Origin: Bacillota bacterium
GTDB lineage: Bacteria > Bacillota > Clostridia > Lachnospirales > Lachnospiraceae
NCBI GenBank assembly: GCA_023414355.1
Contig: JAEZOB010000079.1
Span: 50,751-114,750, forward strand
DNA length: 64,000 bases
Direction of reading: 5' to 3'
Under the pieces are notes generated by a model. That model was given only the letters and a program-made list of their open reading frames with translations, ran no database searches and was not told the DNA's origin. The position numbers and the translations under genes were made by a program. Of this stretch, positions 42,896-52,263 are shown one piece after another. How positions within the stretch are numbered: the stretch's first letter is position 1; every line of letters starts with the position of its first letter.

Positions 42896-44332
42896 ATCCG
42901 GGAAGCTGTACCTTACTATCGGATTTCTGGCTGCCTTCACTTCGTCCGGCCTGCCGATGGGGGTCGTCTGCGGACATAGATGCATTTGTTCAGGATTCTC
43001 CAAAGCCATCTCATATACCTTTTTAAAGATATCAGCTACCGCTTCCAATGTCTCTTTCGCTTCAGTTTCTGTCGGCTCCACCATCAAAGCCTCATGGACA
43101 ATCAGAGGAAAATACATCGTCGGGGGATGAATCCCATAATCCAACAGTGCCTTGGCAAAATCAAGGGCTGATACCCCCTTCTCCTTCTTCAAGTCCTCCA
43201 GGGAGAGGACAAATTCATGCATACAGGGCGGAGCAAAAGGGATATCAAAGGTATCCTTTAGCAAATTGAGCATATAGTTAGCATTCAGGACTGCATTTTC
43301 GGAAGTACATCGAAGGCCATCTCTGCCCAGGGTTAAGATATACGTCAGTGCCCTTACTACAACAAGGAAGTTGCCATGAAAGGCTTTCACTCTGCCGATT
43401 CCGGTATCCGTCTGATCTGCAAACCGATAGCCTCCCTCCGTCAGAATAATCCTTGGAGAAGGCAGGTATCGTATCAGAAACTCCTTACAGCCAACCGGAC
43501 CGCTGCCCGGACCACCGCCTCCATGAGGAGTGGAAAAGGTCTTATGAAGGTTGAGATGCACCACATCAAAGCCCATATCTCCGGGTCGGGCAATTCCCAT
43601 GATCGCATTTAAGTTTGCACCATCATAATAATTCAAGCCTCCGGCATCATGGATTATCCTTGTGATTTCCAGGATATTCTCATCGAAGATCCCTAAGGTA
43701 TTTGGATTCGTCAGCATAAAACCTGCTGTATCCTCTCCGACAGCATTTCGCAGCTGTTCTAAATCTACCCTGCCCTCCTGGTCGGAGGCTACATTAATCA
43801 CCTCAAAGCCTGCCATCGCAGCACTGGCCGGATTCGTCCCATGCGCAGAATCCGGTACGACAATCTTAATTCTCTTCGTATCCTGACGTTCCTGATGATA
43901 AGCCCGTATGAGCTTCAGCCCCGTATATTCTCCGTGAGCACCTGCCGCAGGAGAAAAATCGATGGCGTCCATACCGGTAATCTCACATAAGGCTTCTTCC
44001 GTTCGCTTCATCACTTCAAGACAACCCTGTGCCGTCCGTTCGGGCTGCAACGGATGTATGCCTGTAAAGCCCCGGAGTCTGGCTATGTCCTCATTGATCT
44101 TCGGATTATATTTCATCGTACAGGAACCAAGCGGATAAAAACCATCATTGACACCGAAGGTACGCTTCATCAGTTGAGTATAATGCCTGGAAAGCTCTGT
44201 CTCCGATACCTCCGGCAGGCGAAGCTCTGTTGTTCTGGCATAAGTCTCGGAAGGGGTGATGACCGGAACATCGCAATCCGGCAGTAAGCTTAACCCTCTG
44301 CCCGGATTACATTTTTCAAATATCAGCTTCAT
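42884..44332 (-). CDS. gcvPB: Glycine dehydrogenase (decarboxylating) subunit 2
   Basis: 482 residues from the ATG at 44332, which overlaps the gcvPA stop (ATGA). It is the PLP-carrying half of the split P-protein, which decarboxylates glycine and passes aminomethyl to lipoylated GcvH. The PLP lysine is in HLNLHKTFSTPHGGGGPGSG. GSCTMKYNPKINE, AHGEYTGLKLIRAYH and DSAHGTNPASAAMAGFE are typical. A longer upstream reading is within gcvPA and rejected. The gene ends in a tandem array of its own last codons. Confidence 0.95.
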   Translation of the reverse strand: MKLIFEKCNPGRGLSLLPDCDVPVITPSETYARTTELRLPEVSETELSRHYTQLMKRTFGVNDGFYPLGSCTMKYNPKINEDIARLRGFTGIHPLQPERTAQGCLEVMKRTEEALCEITGMDAIDFSPAAGAHGEYTGLKLIRAYHQERQDTKRIKIVVPDSAHGTNPASAAMAGFEVINVASDQEGRVDLEQLRNAVGEDTAGFMLTNPNTLGIFDENILEITRIIHDAGGLNYYDGANLNAIMGIARPGDMGFDVVHLNLHKTFSTPHGGGGPGSGPVGCKEFLIRYLPSPRIILTEGGYRFADQTDTGIGRVKAFHGNFLVVVRALTYILTLGRDGLRCTSENAVLNANYMLNLLKDTFDIPFAPPCMHEFVLSLEDLKKEKGVSALDFAKALLDYGIHPPTMYFPLIVHEALMVEPTETEAKETLEAVADIFKKVYEMALENPEQMHLCPQTTPIGRPDEVKAARNPIVRYSFPDETV

Positions 44333-45651
44333 TTTCCAAGCACCTCCTCTATGTGATAACACAGGGAATAGATCTCTTCCCGGGTATTCATCTCTGTGGC
44401 GCACCATAGGATGCGTCCTTCTCCCAACGGATATCCTCCGAGAATTCCACGCTGTTCCAGTTTACTCAGTAAGTCATCCACATTTCCTGTAAAATCAGTC
44501 ACAAATTCATTAAAAAACTCTCCCGAATAGGTCATGATAAATTCCTTCTGTTCGCATAACCGTTCGGCAAGATAATGGGCTTTCGACATGGAGAGCTGTG
44601 CCGCCTTGCCCAGGCCTTCTTTTCCCATGGCGTCGAGATACACTGCTGCTGTCATCGCACATAAGGCCTGATTGGAACAGATGTTACTGGAAGCCTTCTC
44701 TCTTCGGATGTGCTGTTCTCTTGCCTGCAGGGTCAGTACAAATGCCCGGTTACCAGCAGCATCCGTCGTCTCACCGACAATTCGACCGGGAAGTCTTCTC
44801 ATCAGCTTTTCTGTCGTTGCCATAAATCCAAGATAAGGTCCGCCGAAGGAGAGTGGCATACCAAGCGGCTGTCCTTCCCCGACAGCAATATCTGCACCAT
44901 ACTCAATCGGAGCTTTCAGAATACCGAGGGAAATCGGGTTGCAGCTTAAGATGTATTTGATCTCAGTATCTGCTGTCAGCTTTCCGACAGCTTCACAGTC
45001 CTCCAGTAAACCATAGTAATTGGGCTGCTGAAGCAGGATACATGCCGTGTCTCCTTCGAGCAGTGTAGATAGCTGTTCCAAATCAGTCCTACCCTCTCTC
45101 ACGGGAGCCAGGATGAGTTCCATCTCCGTTCCGTCTAAATAGGTTCGGATTGTCTCAATCGTCTGAGGATGAACGGCTGCCGAGATTACCGCCTTTCTTC
45201 TCTTCTTTTCATGACACATTATCACCGCTTCCGCCGCGGCAGTTGCTCCATCATAGACTGAAGCGTTGGATACCTCCATCCCCGTCAGTTCACAGATCAT
45301 CGTCTGATACTCGAAGATGGACTGCAGAATCCCCTGACTGATTTCTGCCTGATAGGGTGTATAGGCAGTTACAAATTCCTCCTTGGAGGTAATCTGCGTT
45401 ACAATGGATGGGATATAATGATTGTAAGCTCCTGCTCCACGAAATATTATGGAAAACTCCCGATTCTTATTTGCCATCTCTGTCATTCGCTGTCTCACTT
45501 CAAATTCCGATAATCCCCTGTCGAGCTTCAAGGGTTCCTTTAATAGAACTTCGGTAGGAATTGCGAGAAAGAGCTCAGCGACCTCGGATAAATTAAGTGT
45601 TCCAAGCATCTCCTTCTGTTCGTTGCCCGTATTAGGTATATAGGTTCCCAT
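44329..45651 (-). CDS. gcvPA: Glycine dehydrogenase (decarboxylating) subunit 1
   Basis: 440 residues, the catalytic partner of GcvPB in the heterotetrameric P-protein. Seen: YIPNTGNEQKEMLG N-terminus, GAYNHYIPSIVTQI, YTPYQAEISQGILQSIFEYQ, SNASVYDGATAAAEAVIMC, and the FGGPYLGFMA segment. I use the ATG at 45651 (GGAGG seven bases upstream); a GTG one codon earlier is possible. It lies 15 bases after gcvH and overlaps gcvPB by four bases, so expression of the two halves is coupled. Confidence 0.95.
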   Translation of the reverse strand: MGTYIPNTGNEQKEMLGTLNLSEVAELFLAIPTEVLLKEPLKLDRGLSEFEVRQRMTEMANKNREFSIIFRGAGAYNHYIPSIVTQITSKEEFVTAYTPYQAEISQGILQSIFEYQTMICELTGMEVSNASVYDGATAAAEAVIMCHEKKRRKAVISAAVHPQTIETIRTYLDGTEMELILAPVREGRTDLEQLSTLLEGDTACILLQQPNYYGLLEDCEAVGKLTADTEIKYILSCNPISLGILKAPIEYGADIAVGEGQPLGMPLSFGGPYLGFMATTEKLMRRLPGRIVGETTDAAGNRAFVLTLQAREQHIRREKASSNICSNQALCAMTAAVYLDAMGKEGLGKAAQLSMSKAHYLAERLCEQKEFIMTYSGEFFNEFVTDFTGNVDDLLSKLEQRGILGGYPLGEGRILWCATEMNTREEIYSLCYHIEEVLGK

Positions 45652-45666
45652 CACCCTACCTCCTTC

Positions 45667-46029
45667 CTATGAATGAAGTGCTTTATATTCCTCTTCTGTA
45701 AAAAGCTCAGACTGATCGGTAATATCCCTGACCTCAATAAACCATGCTTCATAAGCATCGGAATTAATCAGCTCCGGATGGTCCAAAAGCTCCTCATTCA
45801 CAGCGAACACCTTACCGGTAACCGGACTATAGATACTCGAGACCGCTTTCACAGATTCTACATCAGCAAATTCCTCTCCGGCAACCAGGTCGTCACCCAC
45901 CTCCGGCAGATTGACAAAGACCAGGTCTCCCAGCTGCTTTTGAGCATAATCTGAAATGCCGATATGAGCAGTGGTATCATTTTCATATTTAATCCATTCG
46001 TGGGATTTCGTAAACATATATTCCTTCAT
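45667..46029 (-). CDS. gcvH: Glycine cleavage system H protein
   Basis: 120 residues from the ATG at 46029 (AGGAGGTAA upstream). It is the lipoyl carrier shuttling the aminomethyl group between P-, T- and L-proteins. The lipoyl-lysine is Lys61 in the ESVKAVSS motif. THEWIKY-like SHEWIKYE and GISDYAQKQLGDLVFV are family hallmarks. Located 73 bases after gcvT in the same operon. Confidence 0.97.
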   Translation of the reverse strand: MKEYMFTKSHEWIKYENDTTAHIGISDYAQKQLGDLVFVNLPEVGDDLVAGEEFADVESVKAVSSIYSPVTGKVFAVNEELLDHPELINSDAYEAWFIEVRDITDQSELFTEEEYKALHS

Positions 46030-46102
46030 TGTACTCTTACCTCCTGATTTAAAATGATTTATTTTATGTTTTGTGTAATTAATCATTTCTATTACTGTTG
46101 TT

Positions 46103-47230
46103 CTATACTAATTCTAATCGCTTATAAAAAGGCAACGATACGACTTGCGCCGAAATCCTTCTTCCCCTGACATCAACCTCCAGTTCCGTACCTGGGATAC
46201 TAAATTTTTTCTCCAGCAGCGCCATAGCCACAGGTCCGCCAAGGAAGGGACAATGTGTGCCTGAGGTTGTTTTGCCGATTTCATGCTCACCGGTATACAC
46301 CGTACAGGCTTCTCTGGCGATTCCTCTTCCCGTAATCTTTAGTCCGACCCGGGCTCTCGTCGGTTCACCTCTATTCAGTATCCCCTCTTTGCCTATAAAC
46401 TCCTTTTTCTCCAGCTTTACCGCAAAACCAAGTCCGGTCTCCAACGGAGATACCGTCTCATCCATCTCATGCCCGTAAAGCGGCATAGAAGCCTCAAGCC
46501 GCAGAGTGTCTCTGGCTCCGAGTCCGCATGGAATAATCACAGACTTTCCCTGAGCAGCTTCCTCTCCCGTTGCCAGTGAGTTACCGACCTCAAGCAGTAG
46601 CTCCCATAATACTGGGGCCTTATCAGGACTGCAGTAAAGCTCATAGCCATCCTCTCCGGTATAACCGGTTCTGGAGATCAGACAAGATATTCCCCCTACA
46701 TCAATCCCCTCACGAAAGGTGTAATATCTCGCCGGTAACTGTTCCTCCGGGACGATGCGGCTTAAGATTTCCTTAGACCTCGGTCCCTGAAGCGCAAGCT
46801 GCGCTATAACATCGGAGAGATCCGAAAGCGTCACCTCTCCCTTGATATGGTTTAGCATCCACTCTACATCCTTAGCACGGTTTGCGGCATTGACTACAAT
46901 CAGATAATCCTCCTGATTCCTCTGATATACCAGCAGATCATCAACCACACCTCCGCTATCATTGCACATGGGACTGTATTTCACCTGGCCATCAACCATC
47001 CTGCTGCAATCATTGGTCACCAGCCTCTGGACATTGCTTAAGGCATCTCTTCCTGTCAGCCTTACCTCACCCATATGAGATACATCAAATAATCCTGCTG
47101 ATGTTCTGACGGCCATATGCTCAGCGATGACTCCGGTCTCATATTGAACCGGTAGCAGATAACCGGCAAAGGATACCAGCTTTCCCCCTGCCTTTACATG
47201 GCAGCTATATAAGGGAGTTTTCTTCTCCAT
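46103..47230 (-). CDS. gcvT: Aminomethyltransferase (glycine cleavage T protein)
   Basis: 375 residues. Transfers the one-carbon unit from aminomethyl-GcvH to tetrahydrofolate, releasing ammonia. Seen: FAGYLLPVQYETGVIAEHMA, GLFDVSHMGEVRL with its conserved DVSHM folate-site motif, ANRAKDVEWM, RTGYTGEDGYELYC and a C-terminal beta-barrel with TSGTHCPFLGGPVAMAL. It is the first gene of the operon. Its leader holds a tandem glycine riboswitch and terminator, so transcription of the whole cluster should rise with glycine. Confidence 0.96.
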   Translation of the reverse strand: MEKKTPLYSCHVKAGGKLVSFAGYLLPVQYETGVIAEHMAVRTSAGLFDVSHMGEVRLTGRDALSNVQRLVTNDCSRMVDGQVKYSPMCNDSGGVVDDLLVYQRNQEDYLIVVNAANRAKDVEWMLNHIKGEVTLSDLSDVIAQLALQGPRSKEILSRIVPEEQLPARYYTFREGIDVGGISCLISRTGYTGEDGYELYCSPDKAPVLWELLLEVGNSLATGEEAAQGKSVIIPCGLGARDTLRLEASMPLYGHEMDETVSPLETGLGFAVKLEKKEFIGKEGILNRGEPTRARVGLKITGRGIAREACTVYTGEHEIGKTTSGTHCPFLGGPVAMALLEKKFSIPGTELEVDVRGRRISAQVVSLPFYKRLELV

Positions 47231-47277
47231 TCTTTATCTCCTTTCTAATTGCTCAGTAGATTGTTTAATTTTTGGCA

Positions 47278-47312
47278 ATAAAAAAAGACGTACTGAAATA
47301 ATCAATACGCCT
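47278..47312 (-). terminator. Riboswitch expression-platform terminator
   Basis: On the minus strand the stem AGGCGTATTGA / TCAGTACGTCT (11 bp, two G-U pairs) with a five-base loop is followed by TTTTTTTA. Its 5' arm abuts the closing strand of the second glycine aptamer, so glycine binding can prevent its formation (ON switch). Confidence 0.85.
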
Positions 47313-47500
47313 CTGTTGGTTTACCTGAAAGATTCTCTCCTGCTACAACTGTATCTAGGGCAGAAAATTGCTTCTTCGGTGCCGAATCGTTTTCCAGAGT
47401 ATCGTCCAGAACTGGTCCTTTTGCCTGAGAGTTTTCGCATACCCCTTCGGCTCCATATCACTATGGACTCTCCCAATTCCTTCAACCGACCCATATATCT
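47313..47500 (-). ncRNA. Tandem glycine riboswitch
   Basis: Minus-strand leader of gcvT. Aptamer 1 (about 47415-47480) carries GGGAGAGTCC, GCCGAAGGGG and CTCTCAGGCAAAAGGAC (47415-47431). Aptamer 2 (about 47313-47411) carries CTCTGGAAAA, GCACCGAAGAAGCAA, GGAGAGAATC and TTTCAGGTAAA (47320-47330). These are the conserved cores of the two glycine-binding domains, in the usual order with a short linker. The terminator follows directly. Confidence 0.93.
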
Positions 47501-47527
47501 GTGTTAGTTCACAGAATTTATATTACT

Positions 47528-47556
47528 ATTATATTCATCGTATCGTATAAAGTCAA
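47528..47556 (-). promoter_or_regulatory. Promoter of the gcv operon
   Basis: TTGACT (47551-47556), 17-base spacer, TATAAT (47528-47533) on the minus strand, a near-consensus sigma-A promoter ending just before aptamer 1 of the riboswitch. Confidence 0.85.
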
Positions 47557-47635
47557 CTATGCCATGAAGCCTATGTGTACAGCACCTTTTGCTTTCGAAC
47601 TCATATAATAAATTATGAAAGTATGGAGGTAACTC

Positions 47636-48214
47636 ATGGGCGAATTATTAAAAATCGACCATTTAAGCTATACCTATCGTTGTCCCGATCAGGATATCAA
47701 TGCTTTAAAGGATGTATCCTTTCATGTATTGGAAGGGGAGTTTATCAGCATCCTGGGTCCGGAAGGCAGCGGCAAATCTACTCTGCTTTCTCTGATTGCT
47801 GGCTGTATCCTGCCTACCAAAGGTCTAATCTATATCAACGGCAGGGATATCAAACCCTCCGAGCATTATAAATCCAGAGCTGCTATCCTTCGGACCCTTT
47901 CTTTGGATACGGATATCCTCCTCATGGATGAGCCTTTCTCTGCCTTGCAGGGCGAAAACCGTCGGTCAGCTGCAGATGAATTACAAGAGATGCTCCATAA
48001 GGAAGGGAAGACCGCCATCCTGGTTACGGAGGATATTGAAGAGGCTGTCAGTCTCTCAGATCGCATCGTAATATTGTCAGGTAGTCCTGGGACTGTAAAA
48101 ACTATTCTCAAAATCCCCGATGCTATAAAAAAAGAAACTCCCTCCGCTGCCAGAAGCATACCTGAATTCAAGGAATATTGCTCTATGGTGGGGAAGGAGT
48201 TATATTATGATTAG
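47636..48214 (+). CDS. Internally deleted NitT/TauT-type ABC ATPase, probably non-functional
   Basis: 192 residues instead of about 250-260. Walker A (GPEGSGKSTLLSLIAGC) and Walker B (TDILLMDEPFSAL) are intact. The segment that should hold the Q-loop and most of the LSGGQ signature is missing: INGRDIKPSEHY joins directly to SRAAILRTL, the sequence normally just after LSGGMRQ. The D-loop reads SALQ instead of SALD, and the H-loop reads VTEDIEEA with Glu replacing the switch His. No permease or binding protein is adjacent. GGAGG precedes the ATG, so it may still be translated. Confidence 0.75.
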   Translation: MGELLKIDHLSYTYRCPDQDINALKDVSFHVLEGEFISILGPEGSGKSTLLSLIAGCILPTKGLIYINGRDIKPSEHYKSRAAILRTLSLDTDILLMDEPFSALQGENRRSAADELQEMLHKEGKTAILVTEDIEEAVSLSDRIVILSGSPGTVKTILKIPDAIKKETPSAARSIPEFKEYCSMVGKELYYD

Positions 48215-48221
48215 CTAGGAA

Positions 48222-48305
48222 AAGGTCCGATGATAAGATTGACATAAGGCCTGGGATTAATGCTCAGCAAAGGTCCAGGAATGATATTCAGCAAAAGGTC
48301 CGGCT
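48222..48305 (+). repeat. Degenerate tandem repeat after the ABC ATPase stop (24-25 bp)
   Basis: Four AAGG(T/C)C(C/T) cores occur with their GG at 48224, 48248, 48272 and 48297, and TTCAGCAA-like filler separates the later copies. The array starts within ten bases of the stop codon. Confidence 0.65.
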
Positions 48306-48319
48306 GGAGCAACCGGATC

Positions 48320-48401
48320 ACATACATCAGAAAGCCCTCGGAAAGTGAACTTTCCAGATGCTTTCTGATGTATGTTAATCATATCACCTATAGTGATATG
48401 A
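48320..48401. terminator. Two adjacent hairpins between the convergent ABC and MCP genes
   Basis: The first hairpin has a perfect 16-bp outer stem ACATACATCAGAAAGC / GCTTTCTGATGTATGT (48320-48335, 48360-48375) and an inner GGAAAG/CTTTCC with TGAA loop. The second, TCATATCAC/GTGATATGA (48379-48401), is followed by CCTTTTG. Together they probably separate the two transcripts. Confidence 0.6.
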
Positions 48402-48560
48402 CCTTTTGCCTCCTTTGTCACAATGTTTGCCTCTTTCGTCACAGAATAATTACCATTTGATCATATTATGATTTTCCTTTTTATTACAGTATGATTGCTT
48501 GATTGATTCTAATATGATTTGCCTCTATCATCACAATACTTATTTCTATTATCATATTAC
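48402..48560 (-). repeat. Degenerate tandem repeat after the MCP stop (21-23 bp)
   Basis: Units with a TTTGCCTC-like core (plus strand) fall at about 48405, 48426, 48449 (poor), 48472, 48495, 48518 and 48540, an average of 22.5 bases. The best units read TTTGCCTCnnTnnTCACAAT. The unit nearest the gene overlaps its stop codon region. No gene is seen here. Confidence 0.65.
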
Positions 48561-50746
48561 TTAATCTTAAATAATTGGATTGCTTCTTCCAGTTTCTTAG
48601 CATCCTCGGCAAGTGCCAACGCTGAGGTACTCAAATTCTCTACGGAAGCGATCTGGTTATTTGCAGTAGCGCTTACCTCTTCTGAGGAGGTTGCAGTCTC
48701 CTGCGATACTGCGGAGATATTGCTGATGGAATCAAGCGTATCGTCCTTGGCAGTCTCGATACCCTTCACACCTTCTGCGATATGATCCAGATTCTCTACC
48801 AAATTCTCAACATGCTCGTTGATGCTTTCAAAGGTCTGTACTGTCTTTGTCAGTGCTTCCATCTGGGAAGCTACAATGCTCTCTGCCTGCTTGGCGGATA
48901 CTGCTGTCCCCTTTGTTTTTGCCTTTATGGCATCTACTGTTGCGTTAATTTGTTTTGCTGCCTTCAGCGACTGGTCAGCCAGCTTGCGGATCTCCTCTGC
49001 TACCACTGCAAAGCCGCGACCGGCTTCTCCGGCTCTGGCTGCTTCTATAGAAGCATTCAGAGATAAGAGATTCGTCTGCTCTGAGATACCGTTAATCACT
49101 TCCACGAAGCTTTCGATACTCTGTGATTGAAGCTCCAGTTCCTCTATCTCACGAATAATCACATTCGTAATCTCTGTGGTGGCACTAGATTTATCATTCA
49201 GCTCGTCGATGGTTGAGATCCCTTCTCCGACAATTACTTTTGTATTCTTGGCTATCTTCTCAATCTCAAAAGTATTCTCATATACCACGCCAATCTTATC
49301 GGAGAGATTAGACATCTGCAATAAGCAACGCTCCGTATCCTCTGCTTGCTGAACAACACCCTTCTCAATCTCATCAATCGCCAGGGAAATATCCTTGGTA
49401 GAATGAAGAATATCATTCGAGGTGGTTGACAGGGTGTCTGCAGAGGAATTTACTGTCTCTCCTACGGAAGCAACCTTTTCTATCAGGCTTCTCATCCCTT
49501 CCACCATTTCATTCAGGCTGTTTGATAATACTCTGAATTCATCCTTACGCTTTGTCTCAAATTTGGTGGTTAAATCACCCTTCGCAGCCACAGCAATTGA
49601 CTTCACCAGCTTTGTAATCTCTTTACTGATTACGTTAACAAGAACTGTACCGATAAAACCGGAAACAATACAGGCCAAGGCTACGAATACAAATGATAAT
49701 AGCTTTATCTGCTGTACCTGTTTAAGGATTGTACTTTTAGGAACCAACGCACATATCGTAGCTCCGGTACTTCCTACCTTACTATACAGGAATAAGTAAT
49801 TCTTTCCCTGATATTTTTCATAAGAAAGGCCATTTTTATCCTTTGCTTCCTTCGTCTTTCCGAAATACTCAAGAGCTCCGAATACCTGATCCTGTTCGGT
49901 CATTTCCTTTATCTCGATTTTATCTTCCTTCGTGATTGCTGAGCTTACCAATGCCTCATTTCCGTCTCCGGTTACAAAACCAACGATACTTCCGTTTCCA
50001 AGATTTATGCTTGAAAGGGAATTCACAATACCGCCTTTCGGAACATCTATGATAATATACCCGTTATTCTCGGACATCTTTCTGATGACTGAGGTAATAT
50101 AATTCACTTGGGTGTTACCTAACTGCTCGTCAATATAGCTATGAGAACCGACCCATAAATACCGCTCTGTGGAGGAGGTAATCAACTTTCCTTCCGTAGA
50201 GGCTTCAAAACCGGCAAAAACATCAGCCGGAAGCTCTCCTACTGAGGAGAGGCTATTGCCCTGTTCACCAAGGATATGTACCGCATAGACGAAATCATGG
50301 GAGGCTTTTGCGTTAGACAGCTCTGTTTTTACAGATTTATATGCTACGTCACTCTCTTCTGCACTCATTTCATCCACATTATTATAATAGTTCTTAACAT
50401 TCTCGTTGTTCGCCAGATCATAAGACTTTGATGATATAGCATCCACACTCATAAAAATATTATCCCTCACTGCATTCAAAGCATCCGCTGCGATTGACTC
50501 ATAATTCTGAGTTATCGCCTTGGCCGCCTTATTATAGGAAATGATACCAAATGCAGCAATTAGGATAACCGGAAGAGCAAAACCGAGGAGTAGTCTTACT
50601 CTGATACTATATAGCTTGCTTATAAAATTGCTGATTTTTCCGGAAGCTACTACTTTCTGCTTCTGCTCTCCCTCTGCTTTTTGCTTTTTTGCTTTTTCAT
50701 TCAATTCAATTTTCTTCGGTCGAAGCTTCTTACTTTCCTTTTCCAT
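48557..50746 (-). CDS. Methyl-accepting chemotaxis protein
   Basis: 729 residues. An unusual charged cytoplasmic leader of about 45 residues (KKLRPKKIELNEKAKKQKAE) precedes membrane helix 1 (about 52-73). A Cache-type sensor faces outside (about 75-340), then helix 2 (LLSFVFVALACIVSGFIGTV), HAMP, and a long signalling coiled coil whose tip EQTNLLSLNASIEAARAGEA is canonical for CheA/CheW contact. Ligand binding is through the Cache domain and cannot be predicted. It is monocistronic, with a diverged repeat array after the stop. Confidence 0.95.
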   Translation of the reverse strand: MEKESKKLRPKKIELNEKAKKQKAEGEQKQKVVASGKISNFISKLYSIRVRLLLGFALPVILIAAFGIISYNKAAKAITQNYESIAADALNAVRDNIFMSVDAISSKSYDLANNENVKNYYNNVDEMSAEESDVAYKSVKTELSNAKASHDFVYAVHILGEQGNSLSSVGELPADVFAGFEASTEGKLITSSTERYLWVGSHSYIDEQLGNTQVNYITSVIRKMSENNGYIIIDVPKGGIVNSLSSINLGNGSIVGFVTGDGNEALVSSAITKEDKIEIKEMTEQDQVFGALEYFGKTKEAKDKNGLSYEKYQGKNYLFLYSKVGSTGATICALVPKSTILKQVQQIKLLSFVFVALACIVSGFIGTVLVNVISKEITKLVKSIAVAAKGDLTTKFETKRKDEFRVLSNSLNEMVEGMRSLIEKVASVGETVNSSADTLSTTSNDILHSTKDISLAIDEIEKGVVQQAEDTERCLLQMSNLSDKIGVVYENTFEIEKIAKNTKVIVGEGISTIDELNDKSSATTEITNVIIREIEELELQSQSIESFVEVINGISEQTNLLSLNASIEAARAGEAGRGFAVVAEEIRKLADQSLKAAKQINATVDAIKAKTKGTAVSAKQAESIVASQMEALTKTVQTFESINEHVENLVENLDHIAEGVKGIETAKDDTLDSISNISAVSQETATSSEEVSATANNQIASVENLSTSALALAEDAKKLEEAIQLFKIK

Positions 50747-51027
50747 CCTAGTGTCCCTTCGTATTAATTCTAATAGTATTTATGTTTAACATTACTGCAT
50801 CCTTGCAATACGAAACTATTAATAATTTATCTTTTCTAGTATCAATTGTCAATAGATAAAACATGAACTATATGTATGAATACTTAAAAATAATAGAATT
50901 ACTTTTTACAAAAACCGAGTTATTAACAATTTCTTAATTCAAAATAAACAGAGAATAAAATTCAGTTGCTAAAAGAGTGAGCGTCTTGTAGAATAGAACT
51001 AGGCATTACTATTTGGGAGGGAATAAG

Positions 51028-51897
51028 ATGAGCAATTTCGTAATTACTGCTGACTCAAACTCAGATTTACTTGACGCCTACATCAAGGAAAAGCAAATCG
51101 GCATCATTCCTCATTATTATGATCTGGAGGGCATTACCTACGGCGATGAGATCAATCTCACTCCTAAGGAATTCTATGACAAGATGCGTGGCGGAATTAT
51201 GCCTACTACTATGGCAAGTAATCCTGAGGTGATCAGGAAGACCTTCTTAGGTTACACTGACCAGGGCTATGATATATTACATATCAGTTTTTCCTCCGCA
51301 TTAAGTGGTGGTTGCAGCAATGTGGTAACCGGAGCAAATGAAATCATGGAGGAGAATCCTAATGCGAAGATCATTGTGATCGACACTCTGAATGCATCCA
51401 TGGGAGAAGGTCTTTTCGTCCTGAAGGCTGTTCAACTCCGAGAAGAGGGGAAGTCTATTGATGAGACTGCAGCTTGGTTGGAGGAGCACAAGCAAGACTT
51501 CTGCGTGCGCTTTACTGTAGATGATTTATTCCACCTGCATCGTGGCGGAAGGATTTCCAAGACGACTGCGGTGATTGGTTCCATGATCAATATCAAACCT
51601 ATTCTTTTCGTGAACCCTGAGGGTCAGTTGGTAGCCCTTTCCTCGGCAAGAGGTCGCAAAAAATCCTTAAGCACTATATGTAACAATATGCTGGAATGTA
51701 TGGGTAAGTACCTTGAAAGTGATGAAGCAATCTGCATCGCGCATGGCGATGCCCTGGAGGATGCCCTATATCTTAAGGAACTGGTTCTGGAGAAGCTTCC
51801 CGGCAGACAGATCATCATTAATTATGTCAGCCCCAGCATCGGAGCTCATTCCGGTCCGGGTGCCATCGGTCTATGCTTTATGGGTGAAAAGCGATAA
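51028..51897 (+). CDS. DegV family fatty-acid-binding protein
   Basis: 289 residues from the ATG at 51028 (GGGAGG seven bases upstream). DegV folds bind a fatty acid and act with FakA in fatty acid phosphorylation (FakB role). Seen: the N-terminal ITADSNSDL, PTTMASNPEV in the lipid-head site, the ISFSSALSGG motif, DTLNASMGEG, and HRGGRISKT. No fakA gene is in the window. It is monocistronic and followed by a strong terminator. Confidence 0.92.
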   Translation: MSNFVITADSNSDLLDAYIKEKQIGIIPHYYDLEGITYGDEINLTPKEFYDKMRGGIMPTTMASNPEVIRKTFLGYTDQGYDILHISFSSALSGGCSNVVTGANEIMEENPNAKIIVIDTLNASMGEGLFVLKAVQLREEGKSIDETAAWLEEHKQDFCVRFTVDDLFHLHRGGRISKTTAVIGSMINIKPILFVNPEGQLVALSSARGRKKSLSTICNNMLECMGKYLESDEAICIAHGDALEDALYLKELVLEKLPGRQIIINYVSPSIGAHSGPGAIGLCFMGEKR

Positions 51898-51915
51898 TTA
51901 AGAGCTTGATAAAAC

Positions 51916-51956
51916 TAAGGCCTCCCGTGAATAAATCACAGGAGGCCTTATTATTA
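51916..51956 (+). terminator. Terminator after degV
   Basis: Stem TAAGGCCTCC / GGAGGCCTTA (51916-51925, 51941-51950), extended by CGTG/CACA-like pairs, followed by TTATTAT. Confidence 0.85.
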
Positions 51957-52064
51957 TCTAACTTGTATCATACTGGAATTGTTTTCTACTTTATAATTAT
52001 TGATAGACACTTTTAATAAGTATCATGATATGAGTAAAACTGAATAGATTCTATGAAAAAGTCC

Positions 52065-52093
52065 TTGAATTTTTATACTGTTTATAATAGAAT
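52065..52093 (+). promoter_or_regulatory. Promoter of the tRNA-Thr/tRNA-Val transcript
   Basis: TTGAAT (52065-52070), 17-base spacer, TAGAAT (52088-52093), about 65 bases upstream of tRNA-Thr. A TATAAT five bases before this -10 is badly spaced. Confidence 0.5.
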
Positions 52094-52164
52094 AGTTGAG
52101 TAGTCTGTTTCGGACGATAATCATAACGTGTAAATGCCGATTATAACTTAATAATAATTATTAT

Positions 52165-52237
<73 letters not shown>

Positions 52238-52263
52238 GTTTTATTCAATCGAAATTCATTTAT

